Shown here piece after piece: positions 1 to 8,913 of a stretch of 12,999 nt of DNA. Made by a program: the position numbers and the translations under genes. The notes beneath the pieces were generated by a model, which made no database searches, had not been told where the DNA came from, and saw only the letters and a list, made by a program, of their open reading frames with translations. The stretch comes from an uncultured Mycoplasmataceae bacterium (GTDB taxonomy: Bacteria; Bacillota_I; Bacilli_A; Mycoplasmatales; Mycoplasmoidaceae), in contig CASDUM010000075.1 in the NCBI GenBank assembly GCA_949283985.1, positions 1-12,999 on the forward strand, given 5' to 3'. Every line of letters begins with the position of its first letter. The first letter of the stretch is position 1.

Positions 1-1
1 C

Positions 2-1351
2 TCTTTTTTTGGTGAATTTATTTTATATATATGAATACAAATTGGTGGATTTGGTTTACTTTCGTTATTTTATCTAATAGGAAAAGCACTAAACAATGTA
101 TTTAATGATAAATTTATAAATAATCCTGTTGTTGGATTTGTAGAACGTGGTGGAAGCAAAATTTCTAATAATGGAAAAATGCTAACATATATATTTTTTA
201 TCATATTAATACTACAGCTTATTTTTTCTTTTGTTTTTTCATTCTTCATTTGTTTTTATAATTTCAATGATGTTTGAGTAATGGATATCAATAATCCTAC
301 TGCAGTTGCAATATCAGGAACTAGTATTGAGGGATATCAAAATTATGGTTTAGCATTATGAAAAAGTTTATTTCTTAGCTGCTCAAGCATAAATAATGCT
401 GGTTTTGATTTGTTTGGTTCATATTCAATATCTATATTTAGAAATGATATTGGAATCATTATTCAAGTTATGATTCTAATTCTATTTATATTTGGTGGAA
501 TAGGATATATTTGTATTTATGATATACATAGATTTATTTACATCAAATTTTGAAGTAAGCATAGTAAGTTATATAAAAAAATTCATAAGGAAAACTTCAT
601 TTATTCAAATACTGATAAAAAAGTATCTATTGCAACAAGTGTTTGTTTATGAACTGCTTTAATTATTGGGGTTTTCTCAGTTTTAATTACATTTTTTTCA
701 GAGTACATATCTGCATTCTTCAATGATAATCCAAACAATACAATTGTTTCAAAAAATGCGATAAAAACATATTTTAACAATAACTGATTTAATGCCAATT
801 TCGCTTTATTTTTTAATTCATTATCAACAAGATCTGCTGGTTATTGTACTATTAATTGTGATCAATTACAAGTATCGACAAAATGAATTTTTATTATATT
901 AATGTTTATTGGAACTTCCCCATCATCAACTGGTGGTGGTATAAGAACAACTACACTTGTTGTTTTATTAAGAAGTTTTTCACAAAAAATTACAAATATT
1001 GATAATCCAAAATTATTTAGAAGAAGAATTCCAAAAGGGATGGTTATTGAATCTTTTCAAATCATTACAATTGCATTATCAATGATATTAGGATTTTCGA
1101 TTATTTCATCAATTTTTAACGATTTTGAATCATCATTTAATAATGTCGTTTTTGAAATGGCATCAGCTTTTGGGACAACAGGGTTATCAACTGGTATTAC
1201 AACTCAATTTGACGAATTTTCATTAATATTAATCATTATTTTAATGTTTGTTGGTCAATTAGGAATTACAAATACATTAACAACTTTTAATGGAAAATAT
1301 ACAAAAGGGAAAGTAAATGGATTCCCTAATATTGAAATGAAGGTTGGATAA
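2..1351 (+). CDS. ktrB: KtrB/TrkH-family potassium transporter subunit (5' truncated by window edge)
   Basis: Membrane pore subunit of a Ktr/Trk K+ uptake system, normally gated by a cytosolic RCK subunit (KtrA/TrkA). The window holds about 449 codons; the N-terminus lies upstream. Visible family marks are an early IQIGGFG segment, the filter-like loop NNAGFD (nt 392-409), TRSAGY (nt 827-844), the IGTSPSSTGGGIRTTT segment (from nt 908), the last filter GTTGLSTG (nt 1172-1195) and GQLGITNTL near the end. Long hydrophobic stretches lie between these loops, as in the four-repeat M1-P-M2 fold. Seven in-frame UGA codons must be Trp. The stop overlaps the next ATG by one base (TAATG), so the downstream gene is probably translationally coupled. 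KtrB is more likely than TrkH by short length and Mollicute context. No ktrA is visible in the window. Confidence 0.9.
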
Positions 1352-1800
1352 TGATTAAAAAAAATAGAGATAAATTTAAAAATAAAATTATTAAAAATGT
1401 AGAACGTAAATCTAATTCGAAATTTAAGAATATGATTTTAAAAAATGCTGCATCAAGACAGCAAAATATAAAGAAATACTCTGTTTATTATAATAGTGAA
1501 GAAATTGATGTTAATTGCATAAAAATAAAAACAGTAGATGAATATAAATCAATGATTGAATATTCAATATTAAATAGTGAAAATGAATGATATTTAATAA
1601 CAGGTATAAACAAAATATCTAAATCAAAAATAATTGAGGACAAGGAATATATTTTTACAAATGCAAAAAATGTAATTGAATTTATGAATCCTAACTTTGA
1701 TGAAAATTTTCCTAATAATTTTACAAACATATTTATTACACCAAGGGGAACAGTTTCTTTTTTTGGTATTAAAGTTGGACAAAGACTATGAATAAAATAG
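1351..1800 (+). CDS. Uncharacterised 149-aa protein downstream of ktrB
   Basis: I do not recognise this protein. It starts at the ATG overlapping the ktrB stop and stays open to TAG if two UGA codons are read as Trp (nt 1588-1590 and the fourth codon from the end). Residues 1-45 are strongly basic and Lys/Asn-rich. The remainder is a mixed, probably folded domain with no membrane segment, ending in a hydrophobic/aromatic tail (FFGIKVGQRLW). It lies where ktrA is often found, but it shows no Rossmann GxGxxG motif and is too short for an RCK protein, so it is not KtrA. The overlap suggests co-expression with the K+ channel subunit. A role tied to that transporter is only a guess. The stop codon lies inside the stem of the following terminator. 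Confidence 0.75.
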
Positions 1801-1830
1801 AACTTAGATGATATTCTAAGTTCTATTTTT
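1794..1830. terminator. Bidirectional intrinsic terminator between convergent genes
   Basis: A perfect 15-bp inverted repeat (1794-1808 with 1815-1829) has a 6-nt loop. It is A-rich on the left and T-rich on the right, so each strand gives a hairpin followed by U residues. It contains the TAG of the plus-strand gene (1798-1800) and touches the TAA of the minus-strand ABC gene (1829-1831), so one element probably stops both transcripts. Confidence 0.85.
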
Positions 1831-3568
1831 ATTCAATATGAGATGAAACATAGTCTTCTAAATTTTTATATTTTTTAATTGCGTCTGTAATCGACATTGA
1901 ATCAATTAATTTACCATTTTTTAGTAAAATTAAATCATTACATAAATATTCAACTTCGTTCATATCATGACTAACAATAACTATTGTTATTCCATGTTTC
2001 TTAGCAAATTCTTTGATGAATTTTTTAATATTATTTCTGATCTTGATATCTAACCCTGTTGATAGTTCATCAAGAAATAGAAGTTTAGGTTTATGAATTA
2101 TTGATAATAATAAGTTTAATCTTTGTTGTTGTCCTCCAGATAATGAAGAACAATTTTTATTATAAAATTCTGTTACACCGAATTTTTTAATTATATCATT
2201 TAATTCATCTTTTGATATTTCTATTCCATATATATCAATTACAAATTCAATAATGTCTGAACATCTCAATCCTATTGGGTAATTTGAGTCTTGGAATTGT
2301 ATACCAATTCCTTCGTGGAAAGTTTTATTAAATTTAAATGAATAACTAAATCTACCAGAGTCTGGGTTATTTAGTCCAACAATTTGTTCTACTAATGTTG
2401 TTTTACCGCTACCATTTGCTCCAAGAATTGCAAGATTTCTCCCTCTTCTAATTTCAAAGGAAATATTGTCATTTGCAACAATTTCTTTATTTTTTATTTT
2501 GAATTTTTTTATAATATTTTCAGCTTTTAAAATTCAACTTTTTTCATCGTCATTAAGATAGATATTATTATTTATTATTTGTTTTTTCTTGAATAAACTC
2601 ATTATTGATAATTTTTTTCAATTTATTGTTTTCTTGCCTCTATTTGATCATGAGAATTTTTCAATTCCAAAAAATCCAAACACTAATATAAAAAAATAAG
2701 GCATTATTATATTTAATATTTTGTCTGTTTTGTTATAAACAACTAATTTATTAAAACCAATGAATGGTAAACCTTTGTTATTAACATCAAAAGGATTAAT
2801 CATTGCGTAGTTTGTGTTAATATCTCAAATACTTGAATTATTTAAATTTAGTAAATTTTGGAATTCTCCATAATTTGCAAAACCTGCAAATGATTCAACA
2901 CAAGATGAAGTTGCATATTTCAATGGTAATAAATAACCAATATACTTCATTGCATCTAAATTTATTACCATGGGAATAGGGAATGAAAGTGGAGCAAGAA
3001 AGAATGAAACAAATATTATTGTAATACCTAACCCTTGTATAAATAGTGATGATCTAGCGATTGATGATATGAAGAAACCTATTGTGATTGCCATTATAAT
3101 ATATATTAATAATGAATAAATAAATGATCATCAATCAACTTTACTTATCATATCTATTCAACCAAGCTTAACTAACACTCCATTTTCTACAATATTAAAC
3201 AAATTACTTTTTCCGTTTAATGAAGGAATAGCGAATATAGCAAATGAACAAATAAATATAAAAATAGTAGATGATAAAATTACTAATATATTGTACACAA
3301 TTATAACAGTTAAAAACTTCATAGGACTAATTGTTGTCACACCTATTCTTTTTAATAAAGTTGAGTTTTTAAATTCAAATATTGATTGAGGTAAAAATAG
3401 CATTGATATCATAACAACAGGAATTAATAAACCCCCTGGCATTACTCATTGTGGACCTAAAACCATTCCTATAAAAAACACAATTAACATAGGTGCTAAA
3501 AATGAAAAGACAGGTCCTGTAAATCCTCTTCAAAAATATTTGTTTATCAACTTAAAAAGTATATTCAT
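1829..3568 (-). CDS. ABC exporter with fused ABC-2-type membrane domain and C-terminal ATPase domain
   Basis: One 579-aa frame, open when nine UGA codons are read as Trp. The start ATG (3568-3566) is preceded by a good AAAGAAGGA ribosome site. Residues 1-330 hold about six hydrophobic segments in the style of ABC-2 permeases, with an extracytoplasmic loop before the last helix (near residue 295). Residues 340-579 are an ATPase: Walker A GANGSGKT (Lys389), Q-loop IQFQD, signature LSGGQQQR (from Leu476), Walker B LLFLDELSTG (Asp500/Glu501), D-loop GLD and H-loop VSHD (His534). All catalytic residues are intact, so it should work as a homodimeric exporter; the substrate cannot be read from the sequence. 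A start at the internal ATG (2602) would release the ATPase alone, but I see no ribosome site there. The membrane-then-ATPase order in an ABC-2-like protein is unusual. It diverges from ispG. Confidence 0.88.
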
Positions 3569-3586
3569 ATCACGTCCTTCTTTAAC

Positions 3587-3594
3587 ATTATAAT
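3587..3594. promoter_or_regulatory. Shared divergent -10 region for the ABC gene and ispG
   Basis: The palindrome ATTATAAT contains TATAAT on both strands (plus 3589-3594, minus 3592-3587). It lies in the only gap between the divergent ABC gene and ispG. The leader would be about 12 nt for the ABC gene and 45 nt for ispG. Neither side has a convincing -35 box, which is common in Mollicutes. This rests on sequence match alone. Confidence 0.4.
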
Positions 3595-3645
3595 ATATAT
3601 GTATATATAGTTTTATTAAAATATATTTTTTACAAGGAGGAGTAA

Positions 3646-4722
3646 ATGAATATTAGAGAAAAAACTATTCCTGTTATGGTTGGAAATGTACAAATTGGCG
3701 GCAATAATGATGTTGTAATACAATCAATGACAAATACTAAAACAAGTGATGTTAAAAATACATTAAATCAAATTCATGATCTATGTAAAAATGGGTGTAA
3801 ATTAGTTAGAGTTTCTATTTTTGATGATCAAGATTCAAAATCTCTAAAAGAAATAGTTTTAAAAAGTCCAATTCCAATTATTGCTGATATACATTTTAAC
3901 CATCAATTTGCGATTGATGCAATAAAATCAGGAGTTGCAAAAATTAGATTGAATCCAGGTAATATTTTTGATGATAATCAATTAAAAGAAATTATAACTT
4001 TAGCCAAAAAAGCTAAAGTAGCAATTAGAATTGGAGTGAATTCTGGATCTATTCCTAATGATATACTCGATAAATATGGTGTATCTGCAAAATCGATGAT
4101 TAAAACTGTAGAACAATATATATGTAAATTTGAAGCATTAGATTTTAGAAATATTGTTATTTCTCTTAAGTGTTCAGATCCATTATTAACAATCGAATCA
4201 TATAAATTAGCTTCAGAAAAATTTAAATATCCATTACACATAGGTGTAACAGAAGCTGGAAGTAAAACTAGCGGTATCATTAAGTCGTGTGCTGGATTAT
4301 CTCCATTATTGTATGCGGGGATAGGAAATACAATTAGGGTTTCATTAACTGGTAACCCTATACAAGAAATGGAAGTTTGTAAGAAATTATTAAATTCATT
4401 TGATTTATATAAAGATGTTGTTAATATTATTTCATGTCCTACATGCGGTAGATTAAATTTTGCTTTAGAAGATGTTGTTAATGAAATAGAAAAATATACA
4501 AAGAATATGGAGTTTCCAATAAAAATATCAATATTAGGATGTGTTGTTAATGGTATTGGAGAAGGGAAAGAAGCTGATATTGGTATTGCCGGATCAAAAG
4601 AAAAAGGAATAATTTTTAGAAAGGGAAGGATAGTTAAAACAGTTGAAGAAAAGCAACTTGTTCCTGAATTAAAAAAAATGATTGATGAAGAGTATGAAAG
4701 ATATAAGAAACTAAATAACTAG
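3646..4722 (+). CDS. ispG: 4-hydroxy-3-methylbut-2-en-1-yl diphosphate synthase
   Basis: IspG (GcpE) converts methylerythritol cyclodiphosphate to HMBPP, the next-to-last step of the deoxyxylulose (MEP) isoprenoid pathway, in the cytosol. It is a [4Fe-4S] enzyme needing a reductant such as flavodoxin or ferredoxin. At 358 aa it matches the two-domain bacterial form: a TIM-barrel part (about residues 1-250, with VIQSMTNT and ADIHFN) followed by the cluster domain. Cluster ligands are present: Cys264 and Cys267 (SCPTCGR), Cys299 (LGCVVNG) and Glu306. The usual GPGE next to that Glu reads GIGE here. An exact AAGGAGG (3634-3640) lies 5 nt before the ATG. There are no UGA codons in this gene. Most mycoplasmas lack the MEP pathway, so this gene is informative about lineage. 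No other MEP gene is in the window. Confidence 0.96.
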   Translation: MNIREKTIPVMVGNVQIGGNNDVVIQSMTNTKTSDVKNTLNQIHDLCKNGCKLVRVSIFDDQDSKSLKEIVLKSPIPIIADIHFNHQFAIDAIKSGVAKIRLNPGNIFDDNQLKEIITLAKKAKVAIRIGVNSGSIPNDILDKYGVSAKSMIKTVEQYICKFEALDFRNIVISLKCSDPLLTIESYKLASEKFKYPLHIGVTEAGSKTSGIIKSCAGLSPLLYAGIGNTIRVSLTGNPIQEMEVCKKLLNSFDLYKDVVNIISCPTCGRLNFALEDVVNEIEKYTKNMEFPIKISILGCVVNGIGEGKEADIGIAGSKEKGIIFRKGRIVKTVEEKQLVPELKKMIDEEYERYKKLNN

Positions 4723-4783
4723 TTTATATGTTAATAGAAAGTTATAATTTAACAATTTAGATAACCTATTTATATTTATAACA

Positions 4784-4789
4784 TATAAT
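4784..4789 (+). promoter_or_regulatory. Possible -10 box before the ECF S component / gat operon
   Basis: A consensus TATAAT lies 20 nt before the start codon, in the 87-nt gap after ispG. I see no good -35 box and no terminator after ispG, so read-through from ispG is also possible. Confidence 0.3.
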
Positions 4790-4809
4790 ATTAATATATT
4801 GAGGTATCA

Positions 4810-5817
4810 ATGTTATTAAATAATGCAAATCTTGGTCTATTAAACTCAATAGACATGATTCTAATATTTGTTGCTTTCTTTGCTTCAGTTTTATTTTGTT
4901 CTGGTGTAAAAAAAGTATATTATTATTTTTTTAAGAAAAGAAAATATTATATTTTTCCTAAAACAAGTGTAAAAGGAATCTCAGCTATTGCAATGACTGT
5001 TTCATTGTCAGTTGCAGTGTTAATATTGATAACAATTATTACTTCAAATGCCATGGCTATTCTATTTAGAGCGTTTCCCGGAACAAGAATAACAATTGAA
5101 GCAATTTTAATAAAAATTGGTGGATTATTATTTGGACCATTTATAGGAATGTTTATTGGAGGAATAACTGATTTATTAACAATTGCATTAACTGCAGGTA
5201 TATTCCATTACGGATATTTTATTGCAGCATTAACATTTGGGTTAGTTGGTGGATTAGTAAGAACCATTATAAATTATTCAAAAAATAACATTACTAAATT
5301 AACTATAATGTCTATAGCATCATTATTGGTAATGTGTATATCAGTTGTATTGTTTATGTATTTTACAATACCTACTGATTTAGAAATTAACTTTACATTT
5401 ATTATTAACTTCTCGTTTTATTCATGACATTTTATGGTTTTTATAATATCATTAACATTAATAGCAGTATTATTAATAATTGTTTTTTATTTTTTATCTA
5501 GAAGAAATAAAAATGGATGATACGCAAAACATATTATGACATTTATTGCAGTAATAACACTTGTTTTCTTAACCGAAATATTTGTGAATGTATTTATGCT
5601 ACCAGTTTTTGATGCTGATTTATCTACGCTTTCATATTTCCAATGAATAGCAATAAGAAGTTTACTTTTTGTTCCAATGGTGATATTTAATATTTTTGTC
5701 ATTTGACCAATATTTGAAATAGTTAAACCACTTGTTAAATATGATTATATGGACGATGTGATTGGCAAAAATTATACAAAGAAAAAATTTAAAATAAGAA
5801 GATGTATTTATATATAG
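4810..5817 (+). CDS. ECF-type transporter S component (folate/vitamin-family-like, long form)
   Basis: An integral membrane protein of 335 aa, open when four UGA codons are read as Trp. Residues about 85-150 resemble the core of ECF substrate-binding (S) components: FPGTRITIEAILIKIGG, then LFGPFIGMFIGGITDLL, then a GYFIAALTFGLVGG helix. This arginine/small-residue/GP-G-DLL pattern is typical of the FolT/QueT-like families, so a folate- or other vitamin-like substrate is the best guess, but not proven. It is longer than a usual S component (about 170-220 aa), with an extra N-terminal helix and a long hydrophobic C-terminal half ending in a basic tail. EcfA, EcfA' and EcfT would have to be encoded elsewhere. 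The ribosome site is a weak GAGG 5 nt before the ATG. Its stop lies 9 nt before gatC, suggesting co-transcription. Confidence 0.75.
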
Positions 5818-5826
5818 GAGAATATT

Positions 5827-6105
5827 ATGAAAATAAATAAAAAGATATTAGAATTTTGCTCAAAAAATCTTCTAATTGATTTTACTGAAGAAGAAAAAAA
5901 ATTTTTATATGAAGAATTAGAAGGTATAGTTGATTCTTTAGAAAAAGTTAAAAATATGGATCTTGAAAATATAAATCCAACAGACTATCCAATTACAACT
6001 AAAAATAATTTAAAAGAAGATGATGATATTGATAACAATGCTGTTGAATATGTTAAAAAAATAAAAAACTATAAAAGCGGATATGTGAAGGTAAATAATG
6101 ATTAA
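5827..6105 (+). CDS. gatC: Aspartyl/glutamyl-tRNA amidotransferase subunit C
   Basis: The small subunit that wraps around GatA and tethers it to GatB in the tRNA-dependent amidotransferase, which turns Glu-tRNA(Gln) (and in some bacteria Asp-tRNA(Asn)) into the amide form. At 92 aa it is close to the usual 95-100. The N-terminal helix region (LLIDFTEEEKKFLYEELE) and the extended tail (NINPTDYP, then NNLKEDDD, the counterpart of the family's LReD motif) are recognisable. AGGAG (5816-5820) overlaps the end of the previous gene and sits 6 nt before the ATG. The last 8 nt overlap the start of gatA, which points to translational coupling and balanced subunit production. Confidence 0.93.
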   Translation: MKINKKILEFCSKNLLIDFTEEEKKFLYEELEGIVDSLEKVKNMDLENINPTDYPITTKNNLKEDDDIDNNAVEYVKKIKNYKSGYVKVNND

Positions 6106-7420
6106 ACTAGAATTCTATAGAAAAAATATTGAGAGCAATAAAAATAAAAATTTTATTCTATCTAATATTGAATATAATAGCAAAAAAGACGGGCCTTTAA
6201 ATAAATATTGTTACATTATTAAAGATAATATTTCAATGAAAGATACAGTAACTACTGCAGGTTCTTTATTTCTAAAAGACTATGTTTCTCCATATGATGC
6301 AACAGTTGTTAAACTATTAAATGATGCCGGTGCTATTCCTCTAGCAAAGTCAAATATGGACGAGTTTGGAATGGGGGGAACAGGATTATATTCAGGTTTT
6401 GGATATGTGACAAATGCTTATGATGAAAATTGTATATCAGGAGGGTCAAGTTCTGGGAGTGCAATAGCAACAGCATTATATTGCTGTGATTTTGCATTAG
6501 GCACAGATACAGGAGATTCTATAAGAAAGCCAGCATCTTTTAATGCAGTTATAGGTTATAAACCATCATATGGTTTAATATCAAGATTTGGAGTAATTCC
6601 ATATTCGCCATCACTTGATCATGTAGGGTTATTTTCAAGAAAATTTAAAATACTTTTTGATGTTATGAATGTAATTGCTAAAAAAGATGAAAAAGATTAT
6701 AGTTCACAAGACGCAAATATTGATTTCACCTTTAAAAATATAGATTTATCAAAAATAAAATTTGTTGTTCTTAATGAAATGTACGAAGGTATTTCTGATG
6801 AAATTAAAGAATTATTTGAAAAAACTATTTCATTATTACCAAGTAAATTATCCAAGGTTGATTTTGGAAAAGAATTAATTGAAATAATACCATCAATTTA
6901 TAAAATAATTTCATACTCCGAAGCAGTAAGTTGTTATCAATCGTTTTCTGGTATGACATTCGGAGAAAAAGAAAAAGGAAACTCATTTGAAGAAATAGCT
7001 AGAAAAACAAGATCTGAATATCTAGGTACAGAAATAAAGAGAAGATTTACAATTGGTACATATTGTACATCTTTTGAAAATTATGAGCAAATGTTTTTAA
7101 AATCAAAAAAAATTAGAACATTAATAAATAATAGAATAGAGAAAATATTAAATGAAAATCATTTTTTAATTTCACTATCAAGCTCAACTACAGCCCCAAA
7201 AATTAACGATGTTAAAAGTGGCAAATATAATGATATTTATGCAGATAACATTCTACAAATTGCTAATTTTTCTGGATATCCTTCAATCACAATTCCAATG
7301 GGTAAGATTAATGGAATGCCTATAGGTATTAATGTTACATCAAGATTAAATACAGATGATTATTTATTAAGTTTTGCAAAATTATTTAGCAAACTAATAA
7401 AGGAGAATAACAATGTTTAA
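6098..7420 (+). CDS. gatA: Glutamyl-tRNA(Gln) amidotransferase subunit A
   Basis: The glutaminase subunit, an amidase-signature enzyme that frees ammonia from glutamine and passes it to GatB. At 440 aa it is slightly short, mostly at the N-terminus: the catalytic Lys is already at residue 42 (IIKDN). The Ser-cisSer-Lys triad can be placed as Lys42, Ser117 (in GGSSSGS) and Ser141 (in GTDTGDSIRKPAS); the 24-residue spacing of the two serines fits the family. The usual TGGSIRQPA reads TGDSIRKPA here, with Asp just before the nucleophile. The segment YPSITIPMG near the C-terminus is typical. The gene has no Trp codon. It overlaps gatC by 8 nt and gatB by 8 nt, with AAGGAG for gatB inside its 3' end. 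Confidence 0.95.
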   Translation: MIKLEFYRKNIESNKNKNFILSNIEYNSKKDGPLNKYCYIIKDNISMKDTVTTAGSLFLKDYVSPYDATVVKLLNDAGAIPLAKSNMDEFGMGGTGLYSGFGYVTNAYDENCISGGSSSGSAIATALYCCDFALGTDTGDSIRKPASFNAVIGYKPSYGLISRFGVIPYSPSLDHVGLFSRKFKILFDVMNVIAKKDEKDYSSQDANIDFTFKNIDLSKIKFVVLNEMYEGISDEIKELFEKTISLLPSKLSKVDFGKELIEIIPSIYKIISYSEAVSCYQSFSGMTFGEKEKGNSFEEIARKTRSEYLGTEIKRRFTIGTYCTSFENYEQMFLKSKKIRTLINNRIEKILNENHFLISLSSSTTAPKINDVKSGKYNDIYADNILQIANFSGYPSITIPMGKINGMPIGINVTSRLNTDDYLLSFAKLFSKLIKENNNV

Positions 7421-8858
7421 TAATTTTAAAACTACAGTTGGTATTGAAATGCATGTCGTTGTAAATTCGAATACAAAAATGTTTTCAAATGCTAGGTCTT
7501 CACACAATGATCTTGAAAATACTAATGTTAATTTTATTGATTTAGGTCTTCCGGGAGTTATGCCTAGTGTAAACAAAGAAGTTGTTAGAAAAGCAATTGT
7601 TTTAGCTAAAGCATTAAACATGAATATTCAAGATAAATTAATTTTTGATAGAAAAAATTATTTTTATCAAGATTTACCAAAAGGATTTCAAATTACACAA
7701 CAATTTTTCCCGATTGGATATGATGGATATATCGATATTGAAATAGATGGCGCAACAAAAAGAATTGAAATAGAAAGAATTCATATTGAAGAAGATACTG
7801 CAAAGCAAATAAAAGATGATAATGGCAATATACTATTAGATTATAACAGAGCTGGTATGCCTTTAATTGAAATAGTTTCTAAACCATCAATTAATTCAGC
7901 AGAAGAAGCTGAAGAATATATAAAATCAATTAGAAGAATCCTTCAATTTAATTCAATCTCTGATGCGAAGATGGAAGATGGATCACTTCGTGCTGATGTT
8001 AACATTTCTATAGCTCCATTTGAATCTGAAAGATTAGGTGTTAGAAGTGAAATTAAAAACATTAACTCTATTGCTAATGTTGGAAAAGCAATCAGATTTG
8101 AAGAAAGAAGAAAATTTGAAGAAATCATTTCTTCAAAAGAAGCAATAGTAGATACAAGAAGATTTGACGATAAAACTAACACAACAATCTTTATGAGAGA
8201 AAAAACAACTGAAATTGATTATAGATACATGACTGAACCCAATATCATATCTATGGAAATTTCAAATAAGTTTAAACAAGAATCGATCGATAAATATTTT
8301 GTTGGTCTTAACGAAATATTAAATAAATTAAAAACATCAATAGATGATACAAAAATTGTAAATCACATATTATCAGATTTTGAATATTACAAAATTTTTA
8401 CTAGTATAAACAATGATATTAATGATCCATTAGAAGTTTATAAGTGATTATTCATTGAATACAATGGTATTCTCTCAAAAGAAAATAAATCATTACTCGA
8501 TATTGATAATGATGATATTTTAAAAATAGTTGAATTAATAAAACTTATAAAAAATGAAACAATTAATCAAAAACAAGCAAAAGTTTTAATCAAAGAAATA
8601 AATGTAAATAAAAATAAAAGTGTAATAGAAATAGTAGAAAAATTAGGATTAAAGCAAATAAATGATGAAAATATCATGCTAGATATTTTTGAAAGACATT
8701 TTGATAATAGCATGATTGATGAATATAAAACAAGACCTGAAAGAGTTGAAAAACTTTTAATTGGTAAATTAATGAAAGATACAAATGGCCAAGCTAATCC
8801 AAATATTGCAAAAAATGTATTTAATAAATTTATTGGAAATAAAGTTAACAACTTGTAA
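7413..8858 (+). CDS. gatB: Aspartyl/glutamyl-tRNA(Asn/Gln) amidotransferase subunit B
   Basis: The subunit that binds the misacylated tRNA, activates the Glu (or Asp) side chain with ATP and accepts ammonia from GatA. The frame gives 481 aa, the normal length, but only if the UGA at 8448-8450 is Trp; otherwise it would end at 344 aa. The cradle domain opens with VGIEMHVV and contains LPKGFQITQQ, HIEEDT, GMPLIEIVSKP and MEDGSLRADVNISI (family: MEEGSLRCD). The C-terminal helical and YqeY-like tail domain ends with the tRNA-elbow-binding motif LMKDTNGQANPNIAKNVFNKFI. AAGGAG lies 7 nt before the ATG, inside gatA. The stop TAA overlaps a possible promoter for the next gene. Confidence 0.96.
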
Positions 8859-8880
8859 TTATCAAAATAAATGATAAAAT
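8853..8880 (+). promoter_or_regulatory. Possible promoter of the acidic cysteine-rich protein gene
   Basis: TTGTAA (8853-8858, formed by the last Leu and stop codons of gatB) and TAAAAT (8875-8880) are separated by 16 nt. This would give a leader of about 27 nt. A TATAAT at 8900-8905 is nearer but touches the AAGGAG ribosome site, so it is a poor choice. No terminator follows gatB, so co-transcription with the gat genes is possible. Confidence 0.35.
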
Positions 8881-8913
8881 TAATTTAATGATAATTATCT
8901 ATAATAAGGAGAT

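Noticed and set aside
1829..2602. Separate ATPase gene starting at the internal ATG at 2602
   Set aside because: The frame continues upstream without a stop under code 4 through the membrane domain, and no ribosome site precedes that ATG.
3978..4280. Minus-strand open frame of 100 codons
   Set aside because: It lies fully inside ispG, whose plus-strand product is clearly conserved; there is no start signal.
8448..8450. Apparent premature stop in gatB
   Set aside because: It is UGA, read as Trp; the protein continues into the conserved C-terminal tail domain with normal total length.
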